From JADKFD01 sp050250665 (GTDB taxonomy: Bacteria > Pseudomonadota > Gammaproteobacteria > Xanthomonadales > SZUA-5): DNA of 41,737 nucleotides. Positions within the stretch are counted from its first letter, which is position 1; every line of letters begins with the position of its first letter. The position numbers were made by a program, and so were the translations under genes. The notes beneath the pieces were generated by a model. That model did no database searches, was not told the origin of the DNA, and saw only the letters and a list, made by a program, of their open reading frames with translations. Of the stretch, positions 23,442 to 31,319 are shown one piece after another. The stretch spans positions 1 to 41,737 of the forward strand of contig JBFWOF010000054.1 in assembly GCA_050250665.1 (NCBI GenBank), written 5' to 3'.

Positions 23442-25287
23442 AGTCGCACTCGAACTGATCTGCCGCTGAGGCACGGCAGCTGGCGGGATAGCCCTTGGCC
23501 TGCCAATAGGCCAGTACACCGCTTTGGCTGATGTAGTGCTTGAATTGCGGCGACTGTCGGTAGCGCTTGAAGTCCGCGCCCCACATCAGCCACGACGGCG
23601 GCGCTATATCGAACGCTCCCAATGGCACCAGGATGGCGCCCAGATAGGCGCTGGGCTCGCGATCGCTCAGGAAGCGCAGCAATTCATCGCGCAGCGCGGA
23701 GTGGTCACGCTCCGGGTGCCGGAATGCCTGATACAGATCGTCGCCGCGGTTCCATTGTGGCATCCAGGTGGGGTGGGTCAGCGCCAGCAGAAAAGCCGAA
23801 CGCTGCTCGTATTGCGCCAGCAGCTGGAAGTTCACGTAGCCGTCGACATTGACGCCCCGGCTGAGGCCATCCAGCATGTGCGCGTAGGCTTCGTCGAGTC
23901 GGCCCAGCACCCACAGACTGTCGTACTCGTTTTCCATGCAGGGCCCGAAGGCGCGGTCGACGGCGCTGCAGCGCTGGAACATCGCCAGGGCTCCTTCGCT
24001 GTCGCCAAGCAGTGCCCGGGCGATACCCAGCCAGTTCATTGCATTGAGGTTGTGGGGATCGATCTCGATCGCCCGTTCGAGGTCGGCAACGATGGCCACA
24101 AAGTCGGCGGTTTCGCGCAGGGAGCGACCGGCCGTGCTGCGGACATTGGCCAGTGCTGCCAGTGCCAGGCTGCTCTGCGGGTCCAGGGACAGGGCCCGCT
24201 CGGCGTACTCGGCGCTGCGCCGGTCGAGTTCGTCGGTGCCCAGATCAGAGGCCTTGTACTCGTGCATCAGGGAGTTCACGGCAGCGCGCAGTTCCCAGGC
24301 CTTGGCAAAGTTCGGATCCTGCTCCAGCGCCTGCTGCAGCCATTGCTCAGCCTGGGCCAGACCGCGCCGCGACAGAAACAGGGCGCGCGCCCGTAAATAG
24401 AGGTCATAAGCGGTGAGATTGGCGGTCGGTTGCATCAGCGTCACGCTGCCGACCTCGCTGATCTCCAGCGAAGCTTTCAGTGCGGCGACGATTGCGGTTG
24501 CGATCTCCTCCTGGATGGCGAACACATTCTCGGCGGTCAGCGGCCGGTCATAGGTTTCAGACCAGAGGTGCCGATCGCTCCTGGCATCGATCAGCTGCGC
24601 GGTTATGCGCAGGGTGTCGCCGGCGCGGCGCACGCTGCCTTCCAGAATATGCCGCACCGACAGCGTTTCAGCGATGGCCGGCACGCCCAGCGCCTCCTGC
24701 CCCTTGAAGCCGAAGGAGGACGTGCGCGAGGCCACCTGCAGGCCTTTCACCTTGACAAGGGCGTTTAGGATTTCCTCGGAGATGCCGTCGGAGAAATAGG
24801 CCTGATCGCCATTCTGCGAAAGATCGGCGAAGGGCAGCACGGCAATGGACGCCGCCGGTGCCGGCGCCTGGTCGGCGGCGCTTGCCTCGGCTGCGGCGCT
24901 GCCGGCCGCAGCCGCATCGGGCACCGGCTCCGACCTGACCTCCGGGCCGCGATGGGGTCCCCACAGCATCAGCGCACCGATGCCCAGCAGCAGCACGATC
25001 ACGGCCAGATCGAGTCTGCGCGCGGTGTAATCGACGCTGCGCTGTGCAGGCTCAAGCTCGCTGTCGCGCTTGAGGCCGTCCGGGGTCAGTTCGAACACCC
25101 AGGAGAACACCAGTGCCGGCACGAAACCCAGGGCCAGCAGCAACACCAGGGCCTTCAGCACCCAGCCGGGTGTTTCGAAGATTGGCAACAGCGTCTCCGC
25201 CACCTGCACGAACAGCCAGGCGCCGACTACATACAGCCCGGCCATGCGGATCACGTTGCGGCGCTTGAGTTCGGCGAGAAAGTTCAT
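23440..25287 (-). CDS. Array paralogue 8: ELKRR-TM-FlgO/TolB-like-TPR protein (class I)
   Basis: 615 aa from ATG 25287, which overlaps the TGA of paralogue 9 by four bases. A TTG at 25305 in the same frame is not needed. Helices at about 15-36, 42-66 and 92-108 (RRLDLAVIVLLLGIGALMLW). After an Ala/Pro-rich linker the domain runs about 146-275: SIAVLPFADLSQNGDQAYFS, VASRTSSFGFKGQEALGVPA, HILEGSVRRAGDTLRITAQL, WSETYDRPLTAEN. TPR-like repeats include AEQWLQQALEQDPNFAKAWE. Tail cysteines C604 and C614 in YWQAKGYPASC. Closest relative is paralogue 1, with which it shares the AxxLGVPAIAxxL stretch. Last gene of the paralogue 11-10-9-8 operon. Confidence 0.9.
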   Translation of the reverse strand: MNFLAELKRRNVIRMAGLYVVGAWLFVQVAETLLPIFETPGWVLKALVLLLALGFVPALVFSWVFELTPDGLKRDSELEPAQRSVDYTARRLDLAVIVLLLGIGALMLWGPHRGPEVRSEPVPDAAAAGSAAAEASAADQAPAPAASIAVLPFADLSQNGDQAYFSDGISEEILNALVKVKGLQVASRTSSFGFKGQEALGVPAIAETLSVRHILEGSVRRAGDTLRITAQLIDARSDRHLWSETYDRPLTAENVFAIQEEIATAIVAALKASLEISEVGSVTLMQPTANLTAYDLYLRARALFLSRRGLAQAEQWLQQALEQDPNFAKAWELRAAVNSLMHEYKASDLGTDELDRRSAEYAERALSLDPQSSLALAALANVRSTAGRSLRETADFVAIVADLERAIEIDPHNLNAMNWLGIARALLGDSEGALAMFQRCSAVDRAFGPCMENEYDSLWVLGRLDEAYAHMLDGLSRGVNVDGYVNFQLLAQYEQRSAFLLALTHPTWMPQWNRGDDLYQAFRHPERDHSALRDELLRFLSDREPSAYLGAILVPLGAFDIAPPSWLMWGADFKRYRQSPQFKHYISQSGVLAYWQAKGYPASCRASAADQFECD

Positions 25288-27173
25288 GGTGCGCCGGGAC
25301 TGCAATCGAGATGATCAGGGCCGGGCGTCTGCGCCTTGCGGCAGCCGCTTGGATAGCCGCGCTGCTCCCACAGCGGAGTCAGTCCATACATCTGGGCCAC
25401 GCGCCAGAAGCGTGGATCTTCGCGCAAACTGCGGGTCGAGGGCAGCCACATCGTTCGCAGCATCCACGAGGCCAGCGGCTGTTCGCGAGTGCTCTCGTCC
25501 TCGGCCAGATACCAGTCGAAGTAGCGCTCGCCCATGCCCAACGCGATCAGATCTTCGGCGGGCCCTCGCCAATTACGCAGCGCAAGATAGCCGGCTGCCT
25601 GGGAAGGGTCTGCCAGCGCCTTCAGCCAGGCGGTTCGCAGTGCATCGGAGAGCTCGGGCGTGGCTGACTGCATCAGCGGCACCGACTGCGCCAGTTGCGC
25701 CGCCTGCTGGTGTGCACCGCTGGCACCGAGCTCGATCACCTGTACGAACTGCCCAGCGGGCCAGCCGTTGGCCGTGCCTGCACGCGCACTGGCCGCTCCT
25801 TGCGTGTTGCGGCCGGCCGAGAAATAGGCCATGCCAAGCGCGCCATTGTTGATGCCCACCAAGGGGTCCATCAGCACCGCGCGCTCCAACACGGGGATGG
25901 CTTCGTCCACATAGCCGGCCATCAACAGCGACTGGCCCAACCACAGCAGCGGCGTCGAGTCGTGCTTGCTGAGCGCAGCTGCGCGCTCAAGCAACTCCAT
26001 GCCCTGCACCCGCTCGGCGTCATCGTTGAGCAGCTGTCCCTGGATGGCCAGCACCATGGGATGGTCCGGATTCAACGCTGCGGCTTGCGCGATCGCGGCC
26101 TTGGCATCGGCCCGCGCCTGCGGCAAAGGCAACTTGCCGGTGTAGCCGGGAAGCACGTAATTACTGGCTGCCAGATAGATCCAGGCTTCAGTGAAGGCCG
26201 GATCCTGTTTCACTGCATACGCCAGATCGGCCAGTGCCTCCGGCAATTCAGCGCGCCGATGAAAGCGCGCACGGCCCCTCAGAAAGCGCTCATAGGCGCC
26301 GAGATCAGCGGTGGGCGCAGCCACCGCCAGGCGCTGTGTACCGAGCAGATCACCCAGTTCGGCGGCGATCGATTCGGCGATCTCCTGCTGGATCTGGAAG
26401 ATATCGGTGAGTTCGCGGTCATAGGTCTGCGACCACAGATGCCCATCGCTGCCGGCATTGATCAGCTGTGCGGTGATGCGTACACGCTGGCCCTGCTTGC
26501 GCACCGAGCCTTCGAGCACATGGCGCACGCCCAGCAGCCGGGCGATTTCCGGGATCGGCGTGTCCTTGCCCTTGAAGGTGAATGAGGAGGTGCGCGACGC
26601 CACCTTCAGACCATCGATGCGCGACAGCACGTTGAGCAGTTCTTCGGCGATGCCGTCGGCGAAATATTCGTTGTCGGCATCCGGGCTCATGTTGAGGAAG
26701 GGCAGCACCGCGACCGAAGCCCTGGACGGCATCTCGGTGGCCTCAGGCGGCACAGCTGGCGGGACGTCGGCGCTGATGGCCGCCGGCGGCACAGGCTCGA
26801 CGGCGGGTCGCCACAGCATCAGCGCACCAATGCCGAGCAGCAGCACGATGACGGCGATATCCAGCTTGCGTGCGGTGTGCACCGGTGCGCCGCTGGAGCG
26901 ATCCACCTCGGCATCGCGCTTGATGCCTTCCGGGGTCAGCTCGAACACCCAGCTGAAGATCAACGCGGGCACAAAGCCGATCGCCAGCAGGATGATGATG
27001 GCCCGCAGCACCCAGGCAGGCACATCAAAGGCCGGCAGCAGGGTTTCCGCGATCTGGATGATCAACCAGGCCGCAACCAGATACAGCCCGGCCATGCGGA
27101 TGACGTTGCGGCGCTTGAGCTCGGCCAGCAGGCCGGAGCCCGGGAACGAGGATGGCTTCGGCGCCTCGCTCAT
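25284..27173 (-). CDS. Array paralogue 9: ELKRR-TM-FlgO/TolB-like-TPR protein (class I)
   Basis: 629 aa, ATG at 27173 overlapping the TGA of paralogue 10 by four bases. A short polar leader (MSEAPKPSSFPGSG) precedes LLAELKRRNVIRM. Helices at about 29-50, 56-80 and 105-122, the second reading VLRAIIILLAIGFVPALIFS. Domain at about 152-275: VAVLPFLNMSPDADNEYFAD, SFTFKGKDTPIPEIARLLGV, HVLEGSVRKQGQRVRITAQL, WSQTYDRELTDIF. Tail cysteines C611 and C624 in LWEQRGYPSGC. It is sister to paralogue 6 from the periplasmic domain onward but carries a different membrane module. Third gene of a four-gene operon. Confidence 0.9.
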   Translation of the reverse strand: MSEAPKPSSFPGSGLLAELKRRNVIRMAGLYLVAAWLIIQIAETLLPAFDVPAWVLRAIIILLAIGFVPALIFSWVFELTPEGIKRDAEVDRSSGAPVHTARKLDIAVIVLLLGIGALMLWRPAVEPVPPAAISADVPPAVPPEATEMPSRASVAVLPFLNMSPDADNEYFADGIAEELLNVLSRIDGLKVASRTSSFTFKGKDTPIPEIARLLGVRHVLEGSVRKQGQRVRITAQLINAGSDGHLWSQTYDRELTDIFQIQQEIAESIAAELGDLLGTQRLAVAAPTADLGAYERFLRGRARFHRRAELPEALADLAYAVKQDPAFTEAWIYLAASNYVLPGYTGKLPLPQARADAKAAIAQAAALNPDHPMVLAIQGQLLNDDAERVQGMELLERAAALSKHDSTPLLWLGQSLLMAGYVDEAIPVLERAVLMDPLVGINNGALGMAYFSAGRNTQGAASARAGTANGWPAGQFVQVIELGASGAHQQAAQLAQSVPLMQSATPELSDALRTAWLKALADPSQAAGYLALRNWRGPAEDLIALGMGERYFDWYLAEDESTREQPLASWMLRTMWLPSTRSLREDPRFWRVAQMYGLTPLWEQRGYPSGCRKAQTPGPDHLDCSPGAP

Positions 27174-29026
27174 GGTCCGTCCTTCAGCGGCGGGCAGGCA
27201 AAAGGCAGTTCCACTGGCGGCGGCCGCACGATGTGTTCGCGTTCGAGCAGCTGCAGCAGCGATGGAAAGGGCGAGGGATCGAACTGAACGTAGGTCAGAA
27301 AACCGGCCAGCGCATAGGTATTGCCGCTCTGTTCGAGCGGCATCAGGGCGTTTGCAGCCTCGGCCTTGCGCCCCAACAGCATCAGCAAATGCCAGCGTTG
27401 GGACACATCGCTGAGCGGCACGTCATCGCGCAGGGCCCGCTCGACATCGGCCCGTCGGCCTTCGGCGCAAGCCTGTCGTGCTGGCGGCAGGGCGCTCCAC
27501 TGCGGGCTGGACGATTGCAGCTGCTGCCAACGGGTCAGCACGGCGCGCGCCTGCTCGACCCGGCCATCCCAGAGCAGCGCGCGGTGCGCCTGGTAGAGCA
27601 TCGCATCGTCTTCTGGCCAACGCTCGAGGAGTTGCAATGCCTGATCGGCGGCCTTGCTCTTGTCGCGGCCCCGATGGGCGTAATTCAGGTGCGCAGTCGC
27701 CAATTCCCGGCGCTCGAAGGCGTGGGCCCAGGCCTGCGCCAGCGTGTCCTCAAACAGGCCCTGGTCGGACAATCGGCCGGACATGTCCAGCAGAGCAGTC
27801 ACGGCGTCGCGGTCGGTCGGGCGTGCCGCGAGCACCGATTTCTCCAGCTCGACTGCCTCACGGAAACGCAGGTTCAGCTGCGCCTTCAGCGATCTTGACG
27901 AGAGGCGATCGACTTCGTTTGCGGAATACTGGATAGCGGCATCGATGCGCGCGCGAAACTGCTCGACCATCTGTGCCGGAGACTCATCCACCTGCCCGCT
28001 GGCGGTGCGGGTGGGATCGAGCTGGACCAGCCAGAAATTCGCCGCGCGTCGGTGCGCTTCGGCGAAGGTCGGATCCAGTGCACGCGCCAGTTCGAACTGT
28101 TCGTAACCCTCCTTGAAGGCCTTGGCGCCGGACAGCACCGGCATGGCCACGCCGCGCATATAGGCCTGGTAAGCCTCGATGGAGCGCGTGCCCACGCGCG
28201 CCATTTCCGCCAAGGCTGCCGGATCCATGCTGGTCTGCATCGCCGTGGCGATCTGCAGCGCCAGATCCTCCTGGATCTCGATCATGTCGGCGACGTCGCG
28301 ATCGTAGGTTTGCGACCACAGATGAAAGCCGTCGGCGGCGCGGATCAGCTGCGCAGTGACGCGAATGCGCTGCGGGGTGCTGCGCACCGAGCCTTCGAGC
28401 ACATGGGCCACGCCCAGTTCGGCAGCAATCTGCGGAATGGCCAGCTCGCTGCCCTTGTACTTGAACGACGAGGTGCGGGCGCTGACCAGCAGATCGGGAG
28501 TGCGCGCCAGGGCATTGAGGATTTCCTCGGCCAGGCCATCGGCAAACCAGCCCTGGTCGCCGTCCTGGCTGAAGTCGGCGAAAGGCAGTACCGCGATGCT
28601 CTTGTCGGTGATGGACTCGGCAGCCGGTGGCGTTTCCCCGGCCAGCGGTTCGGGGCTGGACGGCGCCGTCGCGGCTGTGGGTGCTCTCATCTGCCACTGC
28701 CAGAGCAGCATGCCGCCGACCGCCAGCAGCAGCACAATCACGGCGACGTCGAGCTTGCGTGCAGTGCGGTCGACCCTGCTGGCGGAGGGATCCATCTCGC
28801 TCTCGCGCTTCAATCCCTCCGGTGTCAGTTCGAAGACCCAGCTCACCACCAGCGCCGGCACAAAGCCGATCGCCAGCACGATGATGATCGCGCGCAACAC
28901 CCAGCCCGGCACCTCGAAGGCCGGCAACACGGTCTCGGCCACCTGCACGATCAGCCAGGCGCCGACCAGATACAGCCCGGCCATGCGGATGACGTTGCGG
29001 CGCTTGAGCTCTGACAGAAAGCTCAT
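27170..29026 (-). CDS. Array paralogue 10: ELKRR-TM-FlgO/TolB-like-TPR protein (class III)
   Basis: 618 aa, ATG at 29026 overlapping the TGA of paralogue 11 by four bases. Helices at about 15-36, 42-66 and 92-110; the second reads VLRAIIIVLAIGFVPALVVS. Domain at about 142-270 with class III marks: DKSIAVLPFADFSQDGDQGW, LAEEILNALARTPDLLVSAR, YKGSELAIPQIAAELGVAHV, WSQTYDRDVADMIEIQEDLA. The helical C-terminal half contains ALLWDGRVEQARAVLTRWQQ, nearly the same as in paralogue 5 (ALLWDGRVEEAAKVLSRWQA). Tail VRPPPVELPFACP with one cysteine. Second gene of a four-gene operon. Confidence 0.9.
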   Translation of the reverse strand: MSFLSELKRRNVIRMAGLYLVGAWLIVQVAETVLPAFEVPGWVLRAIIIVLAIGFVPALVVSWVFELTPEGLKRESEMDPSASRVDRTARKLDVAVIVLLLAVGGMLLWQWQMRAPTAATAPSSPEPLAGETPPAAESITDKSIAVLPFADFSQDGDQGWFADGLAEEILNALARTPDLLVSARTSSFKYKGSELAIPQIAAELGVAHVLEGSVRSTPQRIRVTAQLIRAADGFHLWSQTYDRDVADMIEIQEDLALQIATAMQTSMDPAALAEMARVGTRSIEAYQAYMRGVAMPVLSGAKAFKEGYEQFELARALDPTFAEAHRRAANFWLVQLDPTRTASGQVDESPAQMVEQFRARIDAAIQYSANEVDRLSSRSLKAQLNLRFREAVELEKSVLAARPTDRDAVTALLDMSGRLSDQGLFEDTLAQAWAHAFERRELATAHLNYAHRGRDKSKAADQALQLLERWPEDDAMLYQAHRALLWDGRVEQARAVLTRWQQLQSSSPQWSALPPARQACAEGRRADVERALRDDVPLSDVSQRWHLLMLLGRKAEAANALMPLEQSGNTYALAGFLTYVQFDPSPFPSLLQLLEREHIVRPPPVELPFACPPLKDGP

Positions 29027-31116
29027 GGGGACTCGCTCAGGAATTCGCGATAGCGCTGCATCGCGGCGATGAAGCGCGGCTGATCATGCAGTCGGGCATA
29101 CAGCGGACTCAGGTCGTAGCGCAACGGCAGGCCGCCCGCGGGCCGACTCAAACTCTGTTCGATTTTCTGAAGCGCGCCGTCAAGGTCACCGCCGAGCAGG
29201 GGCGCAAGGTCCCTGAACTGGGTGGCAGCGGACCAGGCGTCGGGCGCTTGCAGGCGATCGGCTTCGGCACACACGGGCGCGGCCTTTGCAGTCTCTTCCA
29301 GGCCACTGAGGACCACGCACAGCGCCAGCAGCCGTCTGGGCTGATCCGGCCGTGCGTCGAGATCGGCCTGCAGCTCGCCACGGGCGAGCTCAAACTGCAC
29401 TCGCGCCGCCGGAATGTCCTTCGCCGCCCACAGGGCAAGGCCACGGAACATGGCCGGGTGCAGGTACATCTGCAGCGTCTGACTGTCAGCATCCGAGCCA
29501 ATGGTCGACAATTTCAGCGCCAGCGCGGTGTCGCCTTGTGCGACTGCCAACCACCACCCGAGAATCTGCGCGATGGAGGCATCGCTGATGTGCTTCGCCA
29601 TCCGGGTCCTGGCGCTGGCCAGATCACCGGCAAGCTCCACCTCCAGCAGGGCAAGATTCAAGTGGGCGTAGGCGAAGCCTGGATCAATGGCCAAGGCCGC
29701 TTCGAGCGCTTCCCTCGCGGCGCCCGCCCGGCCGTTGCGCAGCTCCATGAGGGCGAGATCGGTGCGGTAGGTCAGGTTCAGCGGATCCGCCAGAACCGCG
29801 TCGCGCAGCCCGGCACGGGCCTCGTCGAAACGCCCCATTCTGCGCAGCACAAAGGCGCGCAATCCCTGGATGTCGGCGTCGCCCGGCGCGATGACCAGAG
29901 CACGGTCTATGGATTCAAGCGCCCTCGCGTAGTCGCGATAGCCCCAATAGTGGAAGTAGCCTTCGGACAGCAGCACCTCCACCGCGTTCGGATCGAGAGC
30001 GCGCGCCTTGGCCAGCGCCAGGTCTGCGCGCTTCAGCGCGTCGCTGTCGGCACCGCGGAACCAGTGATTTGCGATCTCGATTCGGGCTTGCATCGCATAG
30101 GCCGCAGCGAAGTCCGGATCCTCGGCCAGCGCTATTGCCAGCCAGCGCTCTGGTTCGGTGAGATCGGTCTGGATCACCGACCAGAGCAGAATCTTGGCGC
30201 GCCGGTAGGCTTCCAGTGCCACCAGATTCTTCGTCAGCACCTTCTGCACGGCGGCAGATTCCGCCGGCGACAGCGTGGTCTGCAGCGCGCCGGCAATCTT
30301 GCCGGCAATCTCGGATTGAATGTCGAACAGGTTCTCGGCGGTCAACTCGCGATCGAAGGTCTCGGCCCACAGGTGACTGTCATCGGCGGCACGAATCAGC
30401 TGCGCGGTGATGCGGACACGGTCGCCGGCCCGCTGCACAGCGCCCTCCAGCACCGTCGCCACGCCCAGCTCCGCGGCAATCTGCGGAATCTTCTTCTCGG
30501 TTTCGCGGTATTCGTTGACCGAGGTGCGTGAGGTCACCCGCAGCGCCGCCACCTTCGACAGCTGGGTAATCAGGTCGTCATGCACGCCATCGACAAAATA
30601 TTGGGTGTCCGGCTCGGCGCTTCTGTTGGCAAAGGGCAATACGGCGATCGACCGACCCTGACGAGTGGCCACCGGATCTTCCGCCTGGAGGATCGCGCCC
30701 GCTTGGGCGTCGACGCCACGGTCTGTCCTGCCCTGGCTGCGCGCCGTCTCGGGGATTTCTGGTGCAGCAGCCCGCGGCCAGTAGCGATCCGCCGCAATCA
30801 CCGTCAGCAGTACCAGCACGCCGGCCAGGGTCAGTTGATCCATCCGCCGGCCGGTATCGGTCGCGACGGACTCGCCCGGTTTGACCTGATCGTCGCGCTT
30901 CAGGCCCTCGGGGGTCAGTTCGAAGACCCAGCTGAACACCAGCGCCGGAATGAAGCCGATGGCCAGCAGCACCACCAGCGCCTGCAGCACCCAGTCGGGG
31001 GTGTGGAAGATCGGCAGCAGGGTTTCGGCGATCTGGATGATCAGCCAGGCGCCGACCAGATACAGCCCGGCCATGCGGATGACATTGCGGCGCTTGAGTT
31101 CGGCGAGCAGTCGCAA
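29023..31116 (-). CDS. Array paralogue 11: ELKRR-TM-FlgO/TolB-like-TPR protein (class II, divergent)
   Basis: 697 aa from TTG 31116, with GAGAG seven bases upstream and the leader box 35 bases before. A frame opening at 31197 would read through that box. Helices at about 15-36, 42-66 and 92-112. A long linker (about 113-158) precedes the domain: SIAVLPFANRSAEPDTQYFV, GVHDDLITQLSKVAALRVTS, RTSVNEYRETEKKIPQIAAE, LEGAVQRAGDRVRITAQL. It mixes a class I-like AVLPFANRS with the class II HDDLxTQLSK and AVQR signatures, so it is the outlier of class II. Tail QPRFIAAMQRYREF. Head of the four-gene operon 11-10-9-8, and divergent from the Ser/Thr kinase gene. Confidence 0.89.
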   Translation of the reverse strand: MRLLAELKRRNVIRMAGLYLVGAWLIIQIAETLLPIFHTPDWVLQALVVLLAIGFIPALVFSWVFELTPEGLKRDDQVKPGESVATDTGRRMDQLTLAGVLVLLTVIAADRYWPRAAAPEIPETARSQGRTDRGVDAQAGAILQAEDPVATRQGRSIAVLPFANRSAEPDTQYFVDGVHDDLITQLSKVAALRVTSRTSVNEYRETEKKIPQIAAELGVATVLEGAVQRAGDRVRITAQLIRAADDSHLWAETFDRELTAENLFDIQSEIAGKIAGALQTTLSPAESAAVQKVLTKNLVALEAYRRAKILLWSVIQTDLTEPERWLAIALAEDPDFAAAYAMQARIEIANHWFRGADSDALKRADLALAKARALDPNAVEVLLSEGYFHYWGYRDYARALESIDRALVIAPGDADIQGLRAFVLRRMGRFDEARAGLRDAVLADPLNLTYRTDLALMELRNGRAGAAREALEAALAIDPGFAYAHLNLALLEVELAGDLASARTRMAKHISDASIAQILGWWLAVAQGDTALALKLSTIGSDADSQTLQMYLHPAMFRGLALWAAKDIPAARVQFELARGELQADLDARPDQPRRLLALCVVLSGLEETAKAAPVCAEADRLQAPDAWSAATQFRDLAPLLGGDLDGALQKIEQSLSRPAGGLPLRYDLSPLYARLHDQPRFIAAMQRYREFLSESP

Positions 31117-31150
31117 AGGGTGGCTCTCGGTCAGCGCTGGGAGGTCAGGC

Positions 31151-31159
31151 GATCTTACC
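31151..31159 (-). promoter_or_regulatory. Conserved leader box of paralogue 11
   Basis: GGTAAGATC on the minus strand, TAAGAT ending 35 bases before the TTG. A TTGATC lies 19 bases before TAAGAT. The kinase gene reads away on the other strand from 31320; a TAGAAT at 31297-31302 could be its -10, without a clear -35. Confidence 0.58.
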
Positions 31160-31319
31160 GCGTCGATGCCGGCGAAGATCAACAGCGTCAGGTGCAACTC
31201 GAGGAAGCAGGGCTGGGGTCGCCACCCGGCAGTCCCTGCGCCGGGCCAGGCCGAGTAGAGCCGGATTCAGGTCAAGCCGCAGCCTTGCGCGCCAACTAGA
31301 ATCGCCTGGGTGTGGATCG

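Noticed and set aside
6264..31116. Adenylate cyclase annotation for array proteins
   Set aside because: Similar FlgO/TolB-like-TPR regions are often fused to cyclase domains, but no cyclase catalytic domain is present in any of the twelve.
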